Origin: Diplosphaera chodatii
Lineage: Eukaryota; Chlorophyta; Trebouxiophyceae; Prasiolales; Stichococcaceae
DNA: 64,000 nucleotides
NCBI GenBank assembly: GCA_032358165.1
Contig: JAALGY010000035.1
Coordinates: forward strand, 434,001 to 498,000
Direction: 5' to 3'
This document shows, in pieces, positions 13,240 through 26,133 of the stretch. The translations under genes were made by a program, and so were the position numbers. A model generated the notes under the pieces. That model had not been told where the DNA came from. It saw only the letters and a program-made list of their open reading frames with translations, and ran no database searches. Within the stretch, counting starts at the first letter, position 1. Every line of letters begins with the position of its first letter.

Positions 13240-16200
13240 ATGGGCACGTCCGTGGTCAGGACGTTTGATGAGGTTCGTGCCAGCGTCTCACTGCATGCAT
13301 GCCGCCATCATATATGACGCCAATTCATGCACCACCGCGCTTGCTGCGCTTATGCAATGAGTTCTCAGTATGTATGCAACTGCAGGAGATGCAATACATC
13401 GAGCAGGAGACGCCGGTGCGCTTCCGCATCAAAGAGGGCATGGTGCCGGGCATGCGGGTGCCGGGCAAATTTTACGTCAACGATCGTCTGAAGTCGCTCA
13501 TCTTTGACGAGCTGCATGCCGCCACGCAACGCGGTGGCCAGGGCGGGTTCTCACCTGCAATCAAGCAAATTGCCAATGTGGCGGCACTGCCAGGCATAGT
13601 GAGGGTGAGTTGCTACACTGCCCTCTCTGGCTTCTAACTCTAACGCTTACTCCTTCCTTGCTGACCTTTTTGTTGCAATGTGCATGGTAAACATAAAGGT
13701 GAGAACGCAATACTGAGAGTGTTGCCTGGCAGGAATCGATTGCACTGCCGGATGTGCACTCGGGCTATGGCTTTGCCATCGGCAATGTTGCAGCATTCGA
13801 CATGGCCAACCCGGAGGCGGTGGTGTCCCCCGGCGGCGTGGGCTTCGACATCAACTGTGGCGTACGCCTCATCCGCACCAACCTGGTACGGCTTGCCTCA
13901 GAAGCAAACTGACGTGCCACTAGCACGGTGTTGCCCTCTAGAGTCGGGGTTGCTTTGTGTGCACTGCCCGAGCTGTTCAGCAACTTGCCCTGCACTCGTG
14001 GTTGAGTGCTTTAGCAACACAGGGCCAGGCGCAAGGGTCTTCAGTGTGATCCTCCTGCAGATGGAGGCGGATGTTACAGACGTCAAGGAGCAGCTGGCGC
14101 AGTCCCTGTTCGACCACATCCCAGTGGGCGTGGGCAGCCAGGGCATCATCCCCACCTCGGCGCGCGATCTGGAGGCCGCGCTTGAGATGGGCATGGACTG
14201 GTCGCTGCGTGAGGTGCGGGGGCAGAGCTGCCATGCGGGCCAGTCAGCTGGGTGCCGCTCACTTTGGCAGCCCTTCGTTGTTGCGATGGCTGCCACTGCA
14301 AGCTGGGCTCATGCTGATGACTGTCTGATCCTCTCCCGCCAGGGGTATTCCTGGGCAGAGGACAAGGAGCACTGCGAGGAGTACGGCCGCATGCTGCATG
14401 CAGACCCATCAGCCGTCAGCCAACGCGCAAAGAAGCGCGGCCTGCCCCAGGTGCAAAACACCACTGTGCGGAAATACAAGGCCTGTAGGAGAGTCATGCG
14501 TAGAAGACCGATCAACCTACTTCGACACGTATGTGCTCATCGAGATACGGTCGTGTGAGTGAGCAGATGGGTACACTGGGTGCGGGCAACCACTACGCAG
14601 AGATCCAGGTGGTAGACGAGATCTTTGATGCGGCAGCCGCCCGCAAGATGGGCATCGAGCAGGTCGGTCAGGTCTGCGTCATGATCCACAGCGGCAGCCG
14701 CGGCCTTGGCCACCAGGTACCTACTGCTCTGGCTTCTGTGTTACTGGCCGGTGGACAACACATGCTTCTTGCATGGTCATTGGTCACCTTTCTTGATGAG
14801 GATGGCCCCAGGACTCACCGATTGTGAACCCTGAACTTCCGGGCCATGCGATGTCCAGTTTCACATGGTGCAGGTTGCCACAGATGCACTGGTCGCGATG
14901 GAGCGTGCAATGGCACGCGACAAGATTGCGACCAACGACCGGCAGCTCGCCTGTGCGCGCATCAACAGCGAGGAGGGGCAATCATACCTCAAGGTCGGAC
15001 AGCATCGGCGCTGGTTGGTGTCAGTGTCTCAATGATACTTGACGGCTGCATGCACATGAAGATGAGTCAACGAACATCATGGTCTGGATGTTTTGGAGAG
15101 CAACTTCATCACACAACCCTCCCACTGCAGGCCATGTCCTGTGCGGCCAACTACGCATGGGTGAACCGCAGCTCTATGACATTCCTGTGCCGCCAGGCAT
15201 TCGCCAAGCTCTTCAAGCAGTCCCCCGACGATCTGGACATGAACATCGTGTACGATGTCAGCCACAACATTGCCAAGGTGCACATGTTTGGCGACTGCGC
15301 TGGCTCAATGGGCTGAGCCTCCTGAGTGAGCTTGACAAGGGATCATAATCCCCATGTCCGGTAGCAAACAATCACCGCATGTCAGACCTCGAGGTCTGCC
15401 ACGCTGCAAAGGTGCTTCAGCCGCGGCATCTGGCCGATGCAGTGAGGTTGCCAGCTCGTCGATATGCAACGTGCAGGTGGAGGAGCACGTGGTTGACGGG
15501 CGGCAGATGAAGCTGCTGGTGCACCGGAAGGGCGCGACGCGGGCATTCCCGCCGCACCACCCCCTCATCCCCGTGGATTACCAGTTCACAGGGCAGCCCG
15601 TGCTCATCGGTGGCACGATGGGCACCTGCAGCTATGTGCTCACAGGTGACACAGTGCACGTCACGAAAATGTGGATGCCGGAGTACAGCTCCTCCTAGCT
15701 CCTCATAGCCTGGATCGCAAAGCTGCAGCCCTTGGGAACTGCGTAGACGCAGCTGCTAGAGCGCCCAACCCTGCAAGGGCCGCCTGTTACCGACATGTTG
15801 ACAGAATGCTGACTGTAGGAATTGTCGCTTTGCGATGCGCTGACCTGTCTGCGTTCACGATGCCAGGCACGGACAAGGGCATGCAGGAGACGTTCGGCTC
15901 CACGTGCCACGGCGCTGGCCGCGCCCGCAGCCGCAACAACAGCCGCAACGCCCTCAGCTACACCGAGGTGCTGGACGCACTCAAGACCAAGGGCATCGCC
16001 ATCAGGTGTGAACCTGCTGTGACGGAGAGATCACCCCCAAGCCATCTCGGTTCATGGCCAGTGTCAGATCTGTCCTTTGCGCAGACACCCCCACCTATAG
16101 AGGTGCATCTTGTTGATGGGTTACTGCAGGGTGGCCAGCCCGAAGCTTGTGATGGAGGAAGCGCCAGAGTCGTACAAGGATGTGACAGAGGTCGTGGACA

Positions 16201-16268
16201 CCTGCCACGAGGCCGGCATCTCCAAGAAGTGCATCAAGCTGCGTCCCATCGGCGTCGTCAAGGGCTGA
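13240..16268 (+). CDS. RTCB: RtcB-type tRNA-splicing ligase
   Basis: RNA ligase that joins tRNA exons (and HAC1/XBP1-type mRNAs in animals), using GTP and Mn2+ to seal 2',3'-cyclic phosphate or 3'-phosphate ends to 5'-OH. Start at 13240 ([11 protein letters not shown]), joined in phase to [20 protein letters not shown]. Conserved blocks follow: [46 protein letters not shown] with the metal-binding Cys, [142 protein letters not shown] with the guanylylated His, and [16 protein letters not shown] at the stop. Every active-site Cys and His I know is present. Length and order match the eukaryotic HSPC117 form. Confidence 0.96.
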
Positions 16269-17111
16269 GCTACCAGCTGATGCGGCTACGGCGGCCTTGA
16301 GTGACCTGGTAGTCTGACTTGATGTGGAAGGTTGCACGGCTCGACCAGATGCTTGGGGAAGGTTTGCAGGAGACTCTAGCCCAGACAGAAGTGCTTTAGT
16401 CAAAACGCACATAGGGACGGTGTGTCTGGATGTGAGGCGCGGTCTGCTATAAATCGTGGTTCAGACATTGCAGCAACCCTGTTCAAGCGCTGACCTGGTT
16501 GCATTGCTTGGCATGTCTGGCTTCATCAGACGCTGTAAAAGGTGAGGAAGCAGGTTGCCTGACATCCTGAGGTAGGACCATTTCAGTCCAGGGTGAACAC
16601 TGTTGTCATCACTTGCAATGGCGACTCATGACGTGCTGCGAGTGCTGTGCTCTGACCTTGCAGCACAAAGGCATTGTACATGGCTAAGCAGGCCACAAGC
16701 TTCGCTCTGCAACGCCGTTCTGGGATTTTCGGTGCACATCGATTGCCAGAGGCGCTCAGCAACGTGGAGATTTGGCAGTGAGCCTGGCAAATTGTGTTTG
16801 AATCATGTAATTGCATAGACCTGCTGTTGGATGATTGCGGGGTTGCGGTATCGGCACGTTGCACGCTGGGCAACGTAGTGTGAACAGGATGGTGTAATAA
16901 AGACAATGCAAGACGTGCATGCCTGCACCTTGAAGGTACATGACGCACATGTGCCATCTCTTGCGCCTCACCATCTGGCCATTGAAGTGTGACGTTGACA
17001 TTGAGTCGTGGAGTCATTGTGAGCTCAAGCATTGGCTTGGCATTTCCTGTTGCAGGTGTCGTTCTAGGCATGCTAGCGGGTGCACTCGCCACTCCTGCAC
17101 ATTGAGCGGCC
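16269..17111. other. Intergenic region between RtcB and the BRCT-BAH gene
   Basis: 843 bases. TGTAAA at 16534-16539 may be the RtcB polyadenylation signal. A TATA-like CTATAAATC occurs near 16448 but is far from the next start. A minus-strand open frame from 16583 into the next gene looks like a shadow. Confidence 0.4.
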
Positions 17112-20100
17112 ATGCCGGCAGTTTTGATGCCGTCACACGAACAGCCGCATTCGCAGACCCTCAAGCCAGCCCAAGGCTCGGTTCCTGCTGGCAGCTGCAC
17201 GCAGCCCCTGGACGGGCCCGAAGACGACGAGTTGCATGGCGAGATCAGCTCACAGCCAGACCCGCCGCCCACCCAGACTGTGTTCATTGCTACACAGCTG
17301 GCAGAGCAGCCCGAGGCAGCCTCTGCGACGGCCGGTGCTGCTGCAGTGGCAGCAGACGATACAGCTTCGGCACTGCAGCCAGCGTCACACGCTGGCGGTA
17401 CTGTTGTGGCATGTGACATGGCTGGCGATGGGAGTGCTGCCACGCTGAAGGTGGCGTGGGTTGCCACAGAGGTGCAGCTGGAGCCATCGCCCCGGTTGCC
17501 GAGCACTTCTCAGCTGGCAGCAGAGCCTGCTGCCGACCTCATGCCGCTCTGCAATGGCACAGCACCAGCCAGGCATCCGCCTGAGCAGCAGGCGGTCGTT
17601 GCTGCGCAGACTGCGGAGGCAGCTGACACCAGTTTGCGGCAAGGCAAGACAACTGGCACGCCTGGCGGCATGCCATCGCAGCATGCACCAGTTGCTAGCA
17701 CCCCTGCAATGGCAGCTGCAGCAGCAACTGTGCCTGCTGCTGCAGCCGCTTGCGCCGCAGCATCAGCTGAGCAGGATCATGCCAGCGAGCCCGCTGGCGT
17801 GACAGCACTGGTGCCGTTGCATGACAGTGGCGACGACCACCTCAGCCGGATGCAGGCGCTGAGGCACGTGCACGACTCCCAGGCGGTGCGTGAGCTGCTC
17901 ACGCCCCACGCACCCGGCGCTACCACCGCCGCCGCATCAGCTGTACCCAGTGCCTGTGATACGGTGTTGCCACTTTCCGCCACGCCGCAAGTGCCAGCCA
18001 ACGCTGCTGTCAGCCAGCTGGCAGCAGACATGCACCGCGCAAACGAGCAGGCTGGCCTCAGCTATGTGGATGCCTGCACGACGGTGGCTGCAGTCGCTGA
18101 GCAGGAGGCACTTGACCCAAAGGTGAGGCTTCTCATGACTGCGATTTGCTCCGCTGTTCCTGCCTTCAAGCTAATGTGTATGAGCATTCCCTCTGATAAT
18201 CTCAGCGTTGACAGGCCTCTGCCAATCCTCATGGCTCCCCCTGCAGGCGGTGGCGCAGCTTGAGGACCTGGTTTGCTGTGCACGGCACGATGGTCCCCTG
18301 GACCCGCTGACATTCGGTGGCGGGGCACCTGCCGAGTCGCTTGGTGGCCCGGGCGCTGACTCCAAGGTACCTGCTGCGGCGGTGGGCACAGCCATGGGAC
18401 ATTGCCACATCATTGCACGTCCATGTCCAAATAAGATGCCCTGGTGCTGCAGAGCCCTGTGCCGCTGACAGAATAATGGAAATCATTGGCGCAGGCGACG
18501 GAGCCAGAGTCCCCACCCGTGGGCCTGCTGGAGTACACTGGGTCACCAGAGCCACTCAGCCACCCCATCAGCAGCCTACTGCAGGCGCCCGGCATCACGC
18601 AGCCGGTCGCCGCTCCCAGCCAGCCGCAGCCCACAGCTCAGCCGATGATCATGCATGACACACTGGCGGCACAGCTCGGACCGCAGGCGGAGAGCGAGAT
18701 CAGTGGCGGTGGCTTCCTGCCCTCTGGCGGGCAGGCCCCCGTCCAGCAGACCGGCCTGCCAGGCAGTAGCGCGCAGGATGCAGGTGCAGCAGCGACAGCT
18801 TTGGAGGTGGGCACAGTTCCAGCAGCAGGCGCCAGCTGTGCGGCCCAGACGGCAGCCGCCGCGCCAGCAGGCAACAACACGCAGGACGGCTCCCTGAGCC
18901 TGCGGCTGACAGCCGGGCTCTCAGACCAGAGCAGGGACACGCCACAGCCGCGCCTGCCTGCCACCGATCAGGTAGCTGCCGAAGCGTCGACACCTGCAGC
19001 TGTGCGGCAGGCGCCCGGTACCAACCTCGCCAGCCAGGCCCCCAGCATCCTGACGGCCTCCTTCGCGCCTCTCACGGGCCCGCCAGCAGACGCGCCGGTG
19101 GCGCTCCAGCAGCAGCAGGCCCCCGAGTCCCAGTCGCAACCCGCGGCCGGCCTCTTGGCTCTTGCCAGCCCGGCTGCCGCTGCACAGGCGGGGTGTGCCA
19201 GCAGGGCTGCGGCGCCAGCAGGTGTCCCCGAGGTGCCAGCACCTGCGCCCCAACAGCCGCATCACACGGCGTCCCTGACCCAGGACATGCGCAGCCCGGA
19301 TGTGCCTGCTGGCCCTGGCGGCGCCTCGAGTGCCCAGGTGCCTGCACAGCACTCTGGTAGACCGCCAAGCATGCCTGTGTGATCGTCTTTGGCATGTCTG
19401 GCATTTGGAAGCAAGGAGCCAGCCTTTGTTGGCGGGACTTCTGGTGCATGTCCGGCGGCCTGAAAGACTGTGGTGCTGTCATCCGGCAGGAGGTCTCCTC
19501 CCGTTCGCGCTCGCCTGCTGCGGACGACGGCGCTCCCGTAGCTGACACGCAGATGCCGCCCGCCACCCAGCGCCCCGCTGCCACATCTCAGGTGCTTGTT
19601 TGATGCTGCCTCGTTTCATTTGCTTCTGACAATTGGATGCCTTACCCGGGCGGCTGCTTCGTGTGGACATGGCAGTTGAGTGTACCTGGAGTGCACTGCT
19701 TGGTGTGTTCCGAGAGTGGCTCCTCGGTGATGCAGGCGCCTGCGGCGGCCACGCAGTTCGATTCGCTGCTGGCTGCCGAGCAGCTGCACCACCTGCACCA
19801 GGCGGAGGAGCATGCTCCGACCTCCACAGTCGCGGCCACTCCAGAGGCGGAGGTGGCCGCGGCTGCGCAGCCTGCGCTGTCACCGGGACCGGGAGCCCCG
19901 GCACACGCTGGCGACGCCCCTGCCGGGCAGCAGGTCGCTGCTGCAGTGAGCAACACGGGGCCGCTCTGCTCCTGGGTGTCCATCACCCAGCAGGACCGCG
20001 TCCGCAGGTGCTTGACTACACTATCATGCTGGTGCTCGACTGCCTTGTTTCCCCAGCTTTTTGTCCCACTCTCTGCACTCCTGGCACCGCTGCACACGCA

Positions 20101-20366
20101 CCTCAACCTCAGGATGACCAGAAGGAAGCAACCGCACAGTCCATGCCAGCCTGCTTACTCAAACACAACACAATATATCCAATTACTGTGGACGTAGGCA
20201 GCGGGAGAGCGGCAGCGCACCCGGCTCCACTGGCAAGCGCGGCAGCTCCAGCGGCGAGGTGGCCCAGCGGCGCGGCCAGCCCGGCACCGCAGCTGGTGCG
20301 GTCAGCCCGCAGCCGCCAGCACACAAGTTGCACCCCATCGATGCAGCAGAGCCCAGCTGTGGCCTT

Positions 20367-20406
<40 letters not shown>

Positions 20407-23400
20407 TGCAGCAGACAGCTGTGGTGCAGGATGCACTGCCCACAGAGGAGCAGCTGCCAACTGCTGCTGCGGGGGCCAGGCCAGCTGCAGAGGCGGAGCA
20501 CGACGTGCCGATGCCTGGTGCTGATCAGGCGGACGGTGAGCCCAACACCAGCGAGCCTGACGAGACCCCGACAGCCGCCGCTCATAGGCAGAAGGTACAC
20601 CAGTCTCGCTCGAACACTGCTGTATACACAACCCTTTGTATTGATTTTATTCATGCTTCCAAGAGAACTACTGCAGGCTTGCTCCTCGACTCTGCTGTGT
20701 GCACTTGTCATAGCTGATGGGCGGGCTGGTGCAGGCTGGTGCACAGCGCAGGCAGCGTGCTCCGCCGGCGGTGCCGCCGCAGATCCGCAACGTGCGCCGC
20801 GAGCTGCAGACGGCGTCGCAGCTGGGGCGCCCCTGCGCAGCGCGCCGGCCTGCCCCCGCCAATGGCGCAGCTGCCGAGGCAGGGAGCGCACGGGCTGGCG
20901 CTGGCGCCAACGGTGTTGCTGCTGAGAAGGCCGCTGCCCAGCTGCCACCGCCCCAGCCGCAGGGCGCTGCAGCGGTGCCTCCGAACCGACGCCAGGCCGA
21001 GGCCCGCCGGCGCATGTCGCTGCCGGCGGACGCCGCGACGGGTGCAGGAGAGGCGGGCGCTGTGCGGCGGGGGGCCAAGCGCCGCCTCAGCATGGGCGCC
21101 GGCCCCCTGCACCCCAACGAATATGGCGACGCCAGCGATGACCCCTACGGGTCAGCTGGTTGAGACCCTGCTGTGTCTCTGATGCTCTGCATGAAAGTGG
21201 GTCGGACCGTGAACTGCGGTGGCCATCACACACTGTCGTGAGCCTGGTGTGTACTCAAAGTATCATCTGTGGCTCCGTATGCGTGTTGCGACTGCTTAGC
21301 ACGGTGGCCCGTCGTGCAGGTTTCCAGACACAGGGAACACGCAGCTGGACGCAGCCTTCGACCAGCTGGTGGCATCCTCGCCGCCCAGGAGGCTGGCCAC
21401 CACAGCAGCTCGGACGCGGGCGACCGACCCCGCAGCCGCCAAGCCTGCCACAACCGCAACTCGGGGTCGGTCCGAAGAGGCGCCGTCCAACCCACCCAAG
21501 GCTGGCACATCCTCTCGTGGAGCGGCTGCCGCCTCGCCCAAGCCCCGCAGCCGCTGCAAGCGCGCCGCCGGCGGGTCCCCGGCAGCCTCCCCGTCGCCGG
21601 CGAAGCGGCGGCTGCAGCTGAGCGCGAGCGAGGGGCGGCCCAGGCGGTCGGCGGCGGGGCCGGCGCCCGCCGTGCCGCTGGCGCAGCAGCGCGCCCCGCG
21701 CGCCTGCAGGCAGCCTGCCCGGTTCACCACCCTGGCGCAGGACTCGCAGGATGTGCCGCTGCGGTGGGGCCGCCGCTCCAGCAGCCGCCCGCCCACCCGC
21801 CGGTGGGTGTTGCAGCCACAACACGCTGTGCACCCTGAGGCGTGGTCAGCACTGCGCCATGCTGGTGGTTTCATTGCAAAAGACTGTGCATTGCATCGTG
21901 TGCATGTGGAACGGTGCTCCAGCAGTGTTTCACAGCACTTGATGGGTCTGCAGGGCGCTCAGCAGCCCGCCGTTCAGCCCTGATGACGACGCGCCGATGG
22001 ACATGTCTGGAGCGCCCCTGCCAGTCGTCGCGCCTGGCACCTCAGCCCAGTTGCCAGCACCACAGGCGCAGTCGCCATCACAGGAGCTCACCGGCGGCAC
22101 GGAACACGAGGGACCAGAGCCTTCCGCCCGTGCTGCTGAGGCGCGGCTTCGATGCTCATATGCACAAAACGTGTTGGCATCTTGTGTCCATGGTTGCCAT
22201 TCTCTCTTACAGTCATGGTGCTTCCAAGTGGTTGACAGACATCATCAGAAAGCTTGCGCAGCACATGCCATTCTGCGTGCTGTCAGGTGAGCAAATGCAC
22301 GGCTGATGTGTGTGCACTGCACTGCACAGGGCAGCAAGCCGGCAGGGCAGGCAGGGCGTGCGCCGAAGCTGGGCTGCTCAAAGTGCCGCCACTCCGCGGG
22401 TGGATGCAGGCAGTGTCGCACAGCACACGAGGAGGTGAGCCAGGCACATCGTCGTCTTGCCCACCAGTCATGCTTAAGGCCTGCACATTAAGCATGTCTA
22501 GCACACCTCCTAGCCAGTTTGCTGGCGTGTGCTCCGACTCTCAGCGACTTACATGTAAAGTTCGTGTTGGTGAGTGTCACCGTCACGACAGGCTCTACAC
22601 GGCCAGCCGCAGGTTTCGCAGCCTGCGCCAGCCGCCAGTCGGTCGCGGCGCATGAGGCGCCTGAGCGAGCTGGCCCCGCCGCCAGCAGAGGCAGCGGTGG
22701 CGGCGGCGGCGGCGGCAGTGGCGGGCCCTGCGATCCCAGCGCCCCAGCAGCGGCGGAGGCGGTCCTCTGCCGGCACATCCCTGCAGGGTGCCGGCGGCAT
22801 CTGGTCCAGCCTCGGCGGCGTGTTTGGCGGCAAGGTGAGCAGTCACATCGGCCCGCCAGCTCGCCTCACTCTTGGGCTCAACGCCCTCCTGGTCTGCAAG
22901 CCGTGTTGTGACATGCCTCCCTGATGATGCTGCCTGCTGGAAAGCCCTCTGCTCACGCCTTGCAGAGGTTCCTGATCACGGGGCTGTCGGACAGCTCTGG
23001 CAACAAACGCTGGGTGGAGCAGACCATCAAGGCGCACGGCGGCAGCGTGCTGCCCGATGTGCCTGGTGTCGAGGTGCGAGCGACAGCATTAATTCAGTGT
23101 GACAGTTGCCAACCACCCTTGCTTGCCACTGTGTTGGATCATGCAACATTACACTCGGGCCACTGTGTTGGATCGTGCAACATCACACCCGGCCGAAGTT
23201 CTGTTTTGCACTGGTACATCCGTGATGAGTAGGCAATCTCTATGCAAAGGAACGCTTGGCTCTGATTGGAGCACACCCTCACGCTACAGGGGCCCACCGT
23301 CGCTGCAGTGGTTGCAGAGCGGGCGGTGCGCACACCCAAGTATCTGCACGGCATCGTCAGCGGCTGCGCCATCATCAAGCCCGCCCACCTGCAGGTCGGT

Positions 23401-25872
23401 GTCGCAGCCAGACATCATACGGTAGTCCTGCTTCCCACGCCTGCACCCTTTCTCTCGCCCCAATTGACCTGATTGTAGTTCGAGAGTGCATCACTGCTCA
23501 TGCGGTTGACGCTGCTCTGTTGCAGGCGTGCGTGGCCGCCGGCAAGTGGGTGCCGCCGCAGCCGGGCCACTCACTGGAGGCGGCAGTGCTGTTCCCGCCA
23601 AGGGTGTTTGCCGGCAGCCACCTCGCGCTGCACGGGCCACACAACGTGGTGCAGCCGTTTCGCCTGACGTTGGAGCATGCAGGTATTGGTTCTGATGTGG
23701 ACACAGTGCACATCTTGTGACCTTGCTTGAGTTATGCATTCTTGCACTCGCCCCTCCGCTGTGTACCTGCTTCGCAGCTGCATGTTTGAACTGCATTTCC
23801 AAGCGAGTAAGGGGCAGCACGGCATATAACCCATGCATGCAGTGCTTCAAGTGGAAGTGCTTGTTCCAGGTGCCACGGTAGCATCAGATGTGGCCACTCC
23901 TCAGGCAACAAAGGGCAAGCGGGCCGGCACAGCTGCAAGCGACTACTGCCATGCCATCATCACCGGTAGGTGGCGGCTACACTGGCCTGAGCTCTTCAGC
24001 ACATCTGCCACCTTGCACAGCTTCCGGCACGCTTTACGGTGTCAAGATCCATTACATGGCTAGTTCGTGGTGTGCCTGGCAAGAGCAGAATGCAGGCCGC
24101 TCCCTCAAGACTTCATGTAAGATATGACGACCGACGTGTGACTGCTGCTGCTGCAGTGGGCGAGAATGAGGATGATGAGGCAGGCAGGGCACTGCAGGAG
24201 GTGCAGCGGTCGGCGCGTCGGCGGCGCATCCCTGTCCACCCCCGCGAATGGGCGTTGCAGGCATGTACATGGGCATCATGTGTGGGCTTGAGACACAGCT
24301 GGCTGCATAGATCCTACTTGCAGGCACGTCCAGTGCCACTCTTGGAGCCCAGTTGACGCAGCCCTGACTGCATCGCAGGCGCTGTTCAATCGGCAGCGGC
24401 CCTCGGAGCTGCCACCCCTGCCTACTGGCACCGCCCCACAGCAGCAGCAGCAGCAGCACCGCACCAGAGCAGGCTCGAGCAGCGGCGCGGAGCCTGTGGC
24501 ACCCCCGGCAAAAAGACGAAGGGGCCGGCCCCGCAAGTCAGATGCGGCAGCCGCCACCGGCAGTCAGGCAGCACAGCCGAAAGGCGGCCCACCAGACACT
24601 GCTGCTGACGATGCAGACATCCCAGAGTGCGTGTCTTCCAACTCATCTGCCACCTGTAAAATCTGAAGGCGTACACATGTCAGCTTCGTTGCACTTGGAG
24701 GGGCTGCACTGGACATGTCAGCAACTGTGCCATGTGCCATGCTCATAACAGGGCAGAGGATGGCGAGGGCGTGCCGCAGACTCAGGAGTGGCTGCAGCCA
24801 ACATCCACGCCGCCAGCGGGGCCGCCGTCAGCCGAAGCGCCGCCGTCGCCGTCGCCGCCGCAGCAGCAGCAGCAGCACGCAGGGGCAGCGCAGTGGCTGG
24901 CGCAGGCGGAGGGGCCCCCGCCGGAGCTGGGCCTGCCCTCCACACCCTTCCGCACCTACTACACCGGCTTCCAGCGGGTGCAGTCTCCATACCCCGATTG
25001 CAATGATGTAGGGGGTTTCAAGTTGCAGGCCACTGCAATACCTCAATCGAGCTGTGCATCGCCGGCCGTCAAGCTGCATCTATCAGATGTCGCAGGGCTT
25101 GCTGCGTGTGGAGGTGGGCGATTGGATCAAGCTGGCGCCTGCAACGGGCGACACTCAAGAAACCGTGGGCAGATTGCAGGTGCCGTCCAGCTGTCATGAG
25201 CACTGCTGTCCAGTTCAGTGCATTCATCATATCTCGTGTTTGTGACCACGCTCGCCAAACCTGCGTGCTTGTTGCCAAGCACATTGTATGCACATATGTG
25301 GAGCATGCTGAGTGTTGCCTGACAGGCGCTGTGGGCGGAGCGGCCTGTGGACGGCCAGCCACGCATGCTGGCACGCTGCCGCCGCATGTACCGTCCCCAG
25401 GTGCCTAGCCCTTCCTGCAATAGCAGCTGCTGATGGACTGAAGGCCTGGGCATGTAGGCATTGCTGCGCTGCAGGCCAGCAACGAAGTCGCCTGCTGCAC
25501 GCATCTTCGTGATTGCCTGCAGGAGACAGTCTTCATGAGCACGGGCAGCACGGCAGAGCTGTTCATGTCTGACCACATAGAGGCGCGGGTCCCAGTCGCT
25601 GACATCACTGCAAAGTGAGCTCTCAATGCCATGCTGTCTTGCATTCGAAAATGCAAACCGCTGCCGCAGCAGAGTGGAATATTTATGGAAACAGTGCCTG
25701 CAAGGCCTTCAACCCTTCAGACGTCACTACATTCTTGCAACGCAGGTGCAGTGTAGAGATGCGTGCGCCAGGCATGCTGCAACCGCAGAGCGGTGGCACC
25801 GTTCAGGAGTTCACATGCATGTACCATTTTGACCACGAAGCTATCAGCTTGACTCCCCTCCCGGGGCTGTGA
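17112..25872 (+). CDS. Large chromatin protein: Gln/Ala-rich region, Cys cluster, tandem BRCT, AT-hook, BAH
   Basis: Very large (well over 1,500 residues) predicted nuclear protein. Exon 1, 17112-18122, begins MPAVLMPSHEQPHSQ and is low-complexity Ala/Gln/Pro; further such exons run to about 22000 and include a 12-Gln tract near 20370. A small Cys motif, GCSKCRHSAGGCRQC, is near 22375. A BRCT pair follows from about 22966: RFLITGLSDSSGNKRWVEQT, then TPKYLHGIVSGCAIIKPAHL and ACVAAGKWVPPQPGHSLE, which resembles 53BP1 BRCT1, then LFPPRVFAGSHLALHG. An AT-hook, RRRGRPRKS, lies at about 24510-24540. The C-terminal BAH domain contains VEVGDWIKLAPATGD, RMLARCRRMYRPQETVFMST and LFMSDHIEARVPVADITAKC, ending ISLTPLPGL at the stop (25870-25872). 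The likely role is chromatin reading or DNA-damage signalling. Domain calls are good; that the whole span is a single gene, and the exact exons in the repetitive part, are less certain. Confidence 0.75.
20369..20405 (+). repeat. CAG trinucleotide repeat
   Basis: An uninterrupted run of about 12 CAG units, followed by CTG CAG CAG. In the coding frame of the BRCT-BAH gene it gives about 12 Gln. Shorter runs of 6 and 5 Gln occur near 24440 and 24865 in the same gene. Confidence 0.85.
23126..23193 (+). repeat. Tandem duplication, two copies of 34 bp, inside an intron
   Basis: Copies 23126-23159 and 23160-23193 both begin CCACTGTGTTGGATC and differ at only a few positions. They lie in an intron splitting the first BRCT domain of the BRCT-BAH gene. 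Confidence 0.85.
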
Positions 25873-26133
25873 GGAAACTCTATGCTAGGCCACCGTGGGG
25901 ACATGCGCGCCTGTTCAAACCTCACATTGTTGTGCTTTCTGATTCATATGACTGCTCAGATGTGTTGTCGTCAGTTGCAGCAGTTGTGCTGTTGTTTGTC
26001 AGAGCACGTGCTGTGCTGGGCGATTGTACAACGGCCGAGTCAGGAGCCATCCAACGTGCAATGATGGCTCCTCCTGCACGATGTGCATTGCTGCGCCCTC
26101 CTCAGGCTATCCAGCAGCTGACCATCGACATGT

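Noticed and set aside
16583..17506. 307-codon minus-strand open frame
   Set aside because: It mostly mirrors the Ala/Gln-rich exon of the BRCT-BAH gene; its Cys/Ser/Ala composition has no domain and no splice logic.
19633..20925. 430-codon plus-strand open frame with a poly-Ser run
   Set aside because: It crosses exons and introns of the BRCT-BAH gene in the wrong frame; the poly-Ser is the CAG repeat read out of frame.
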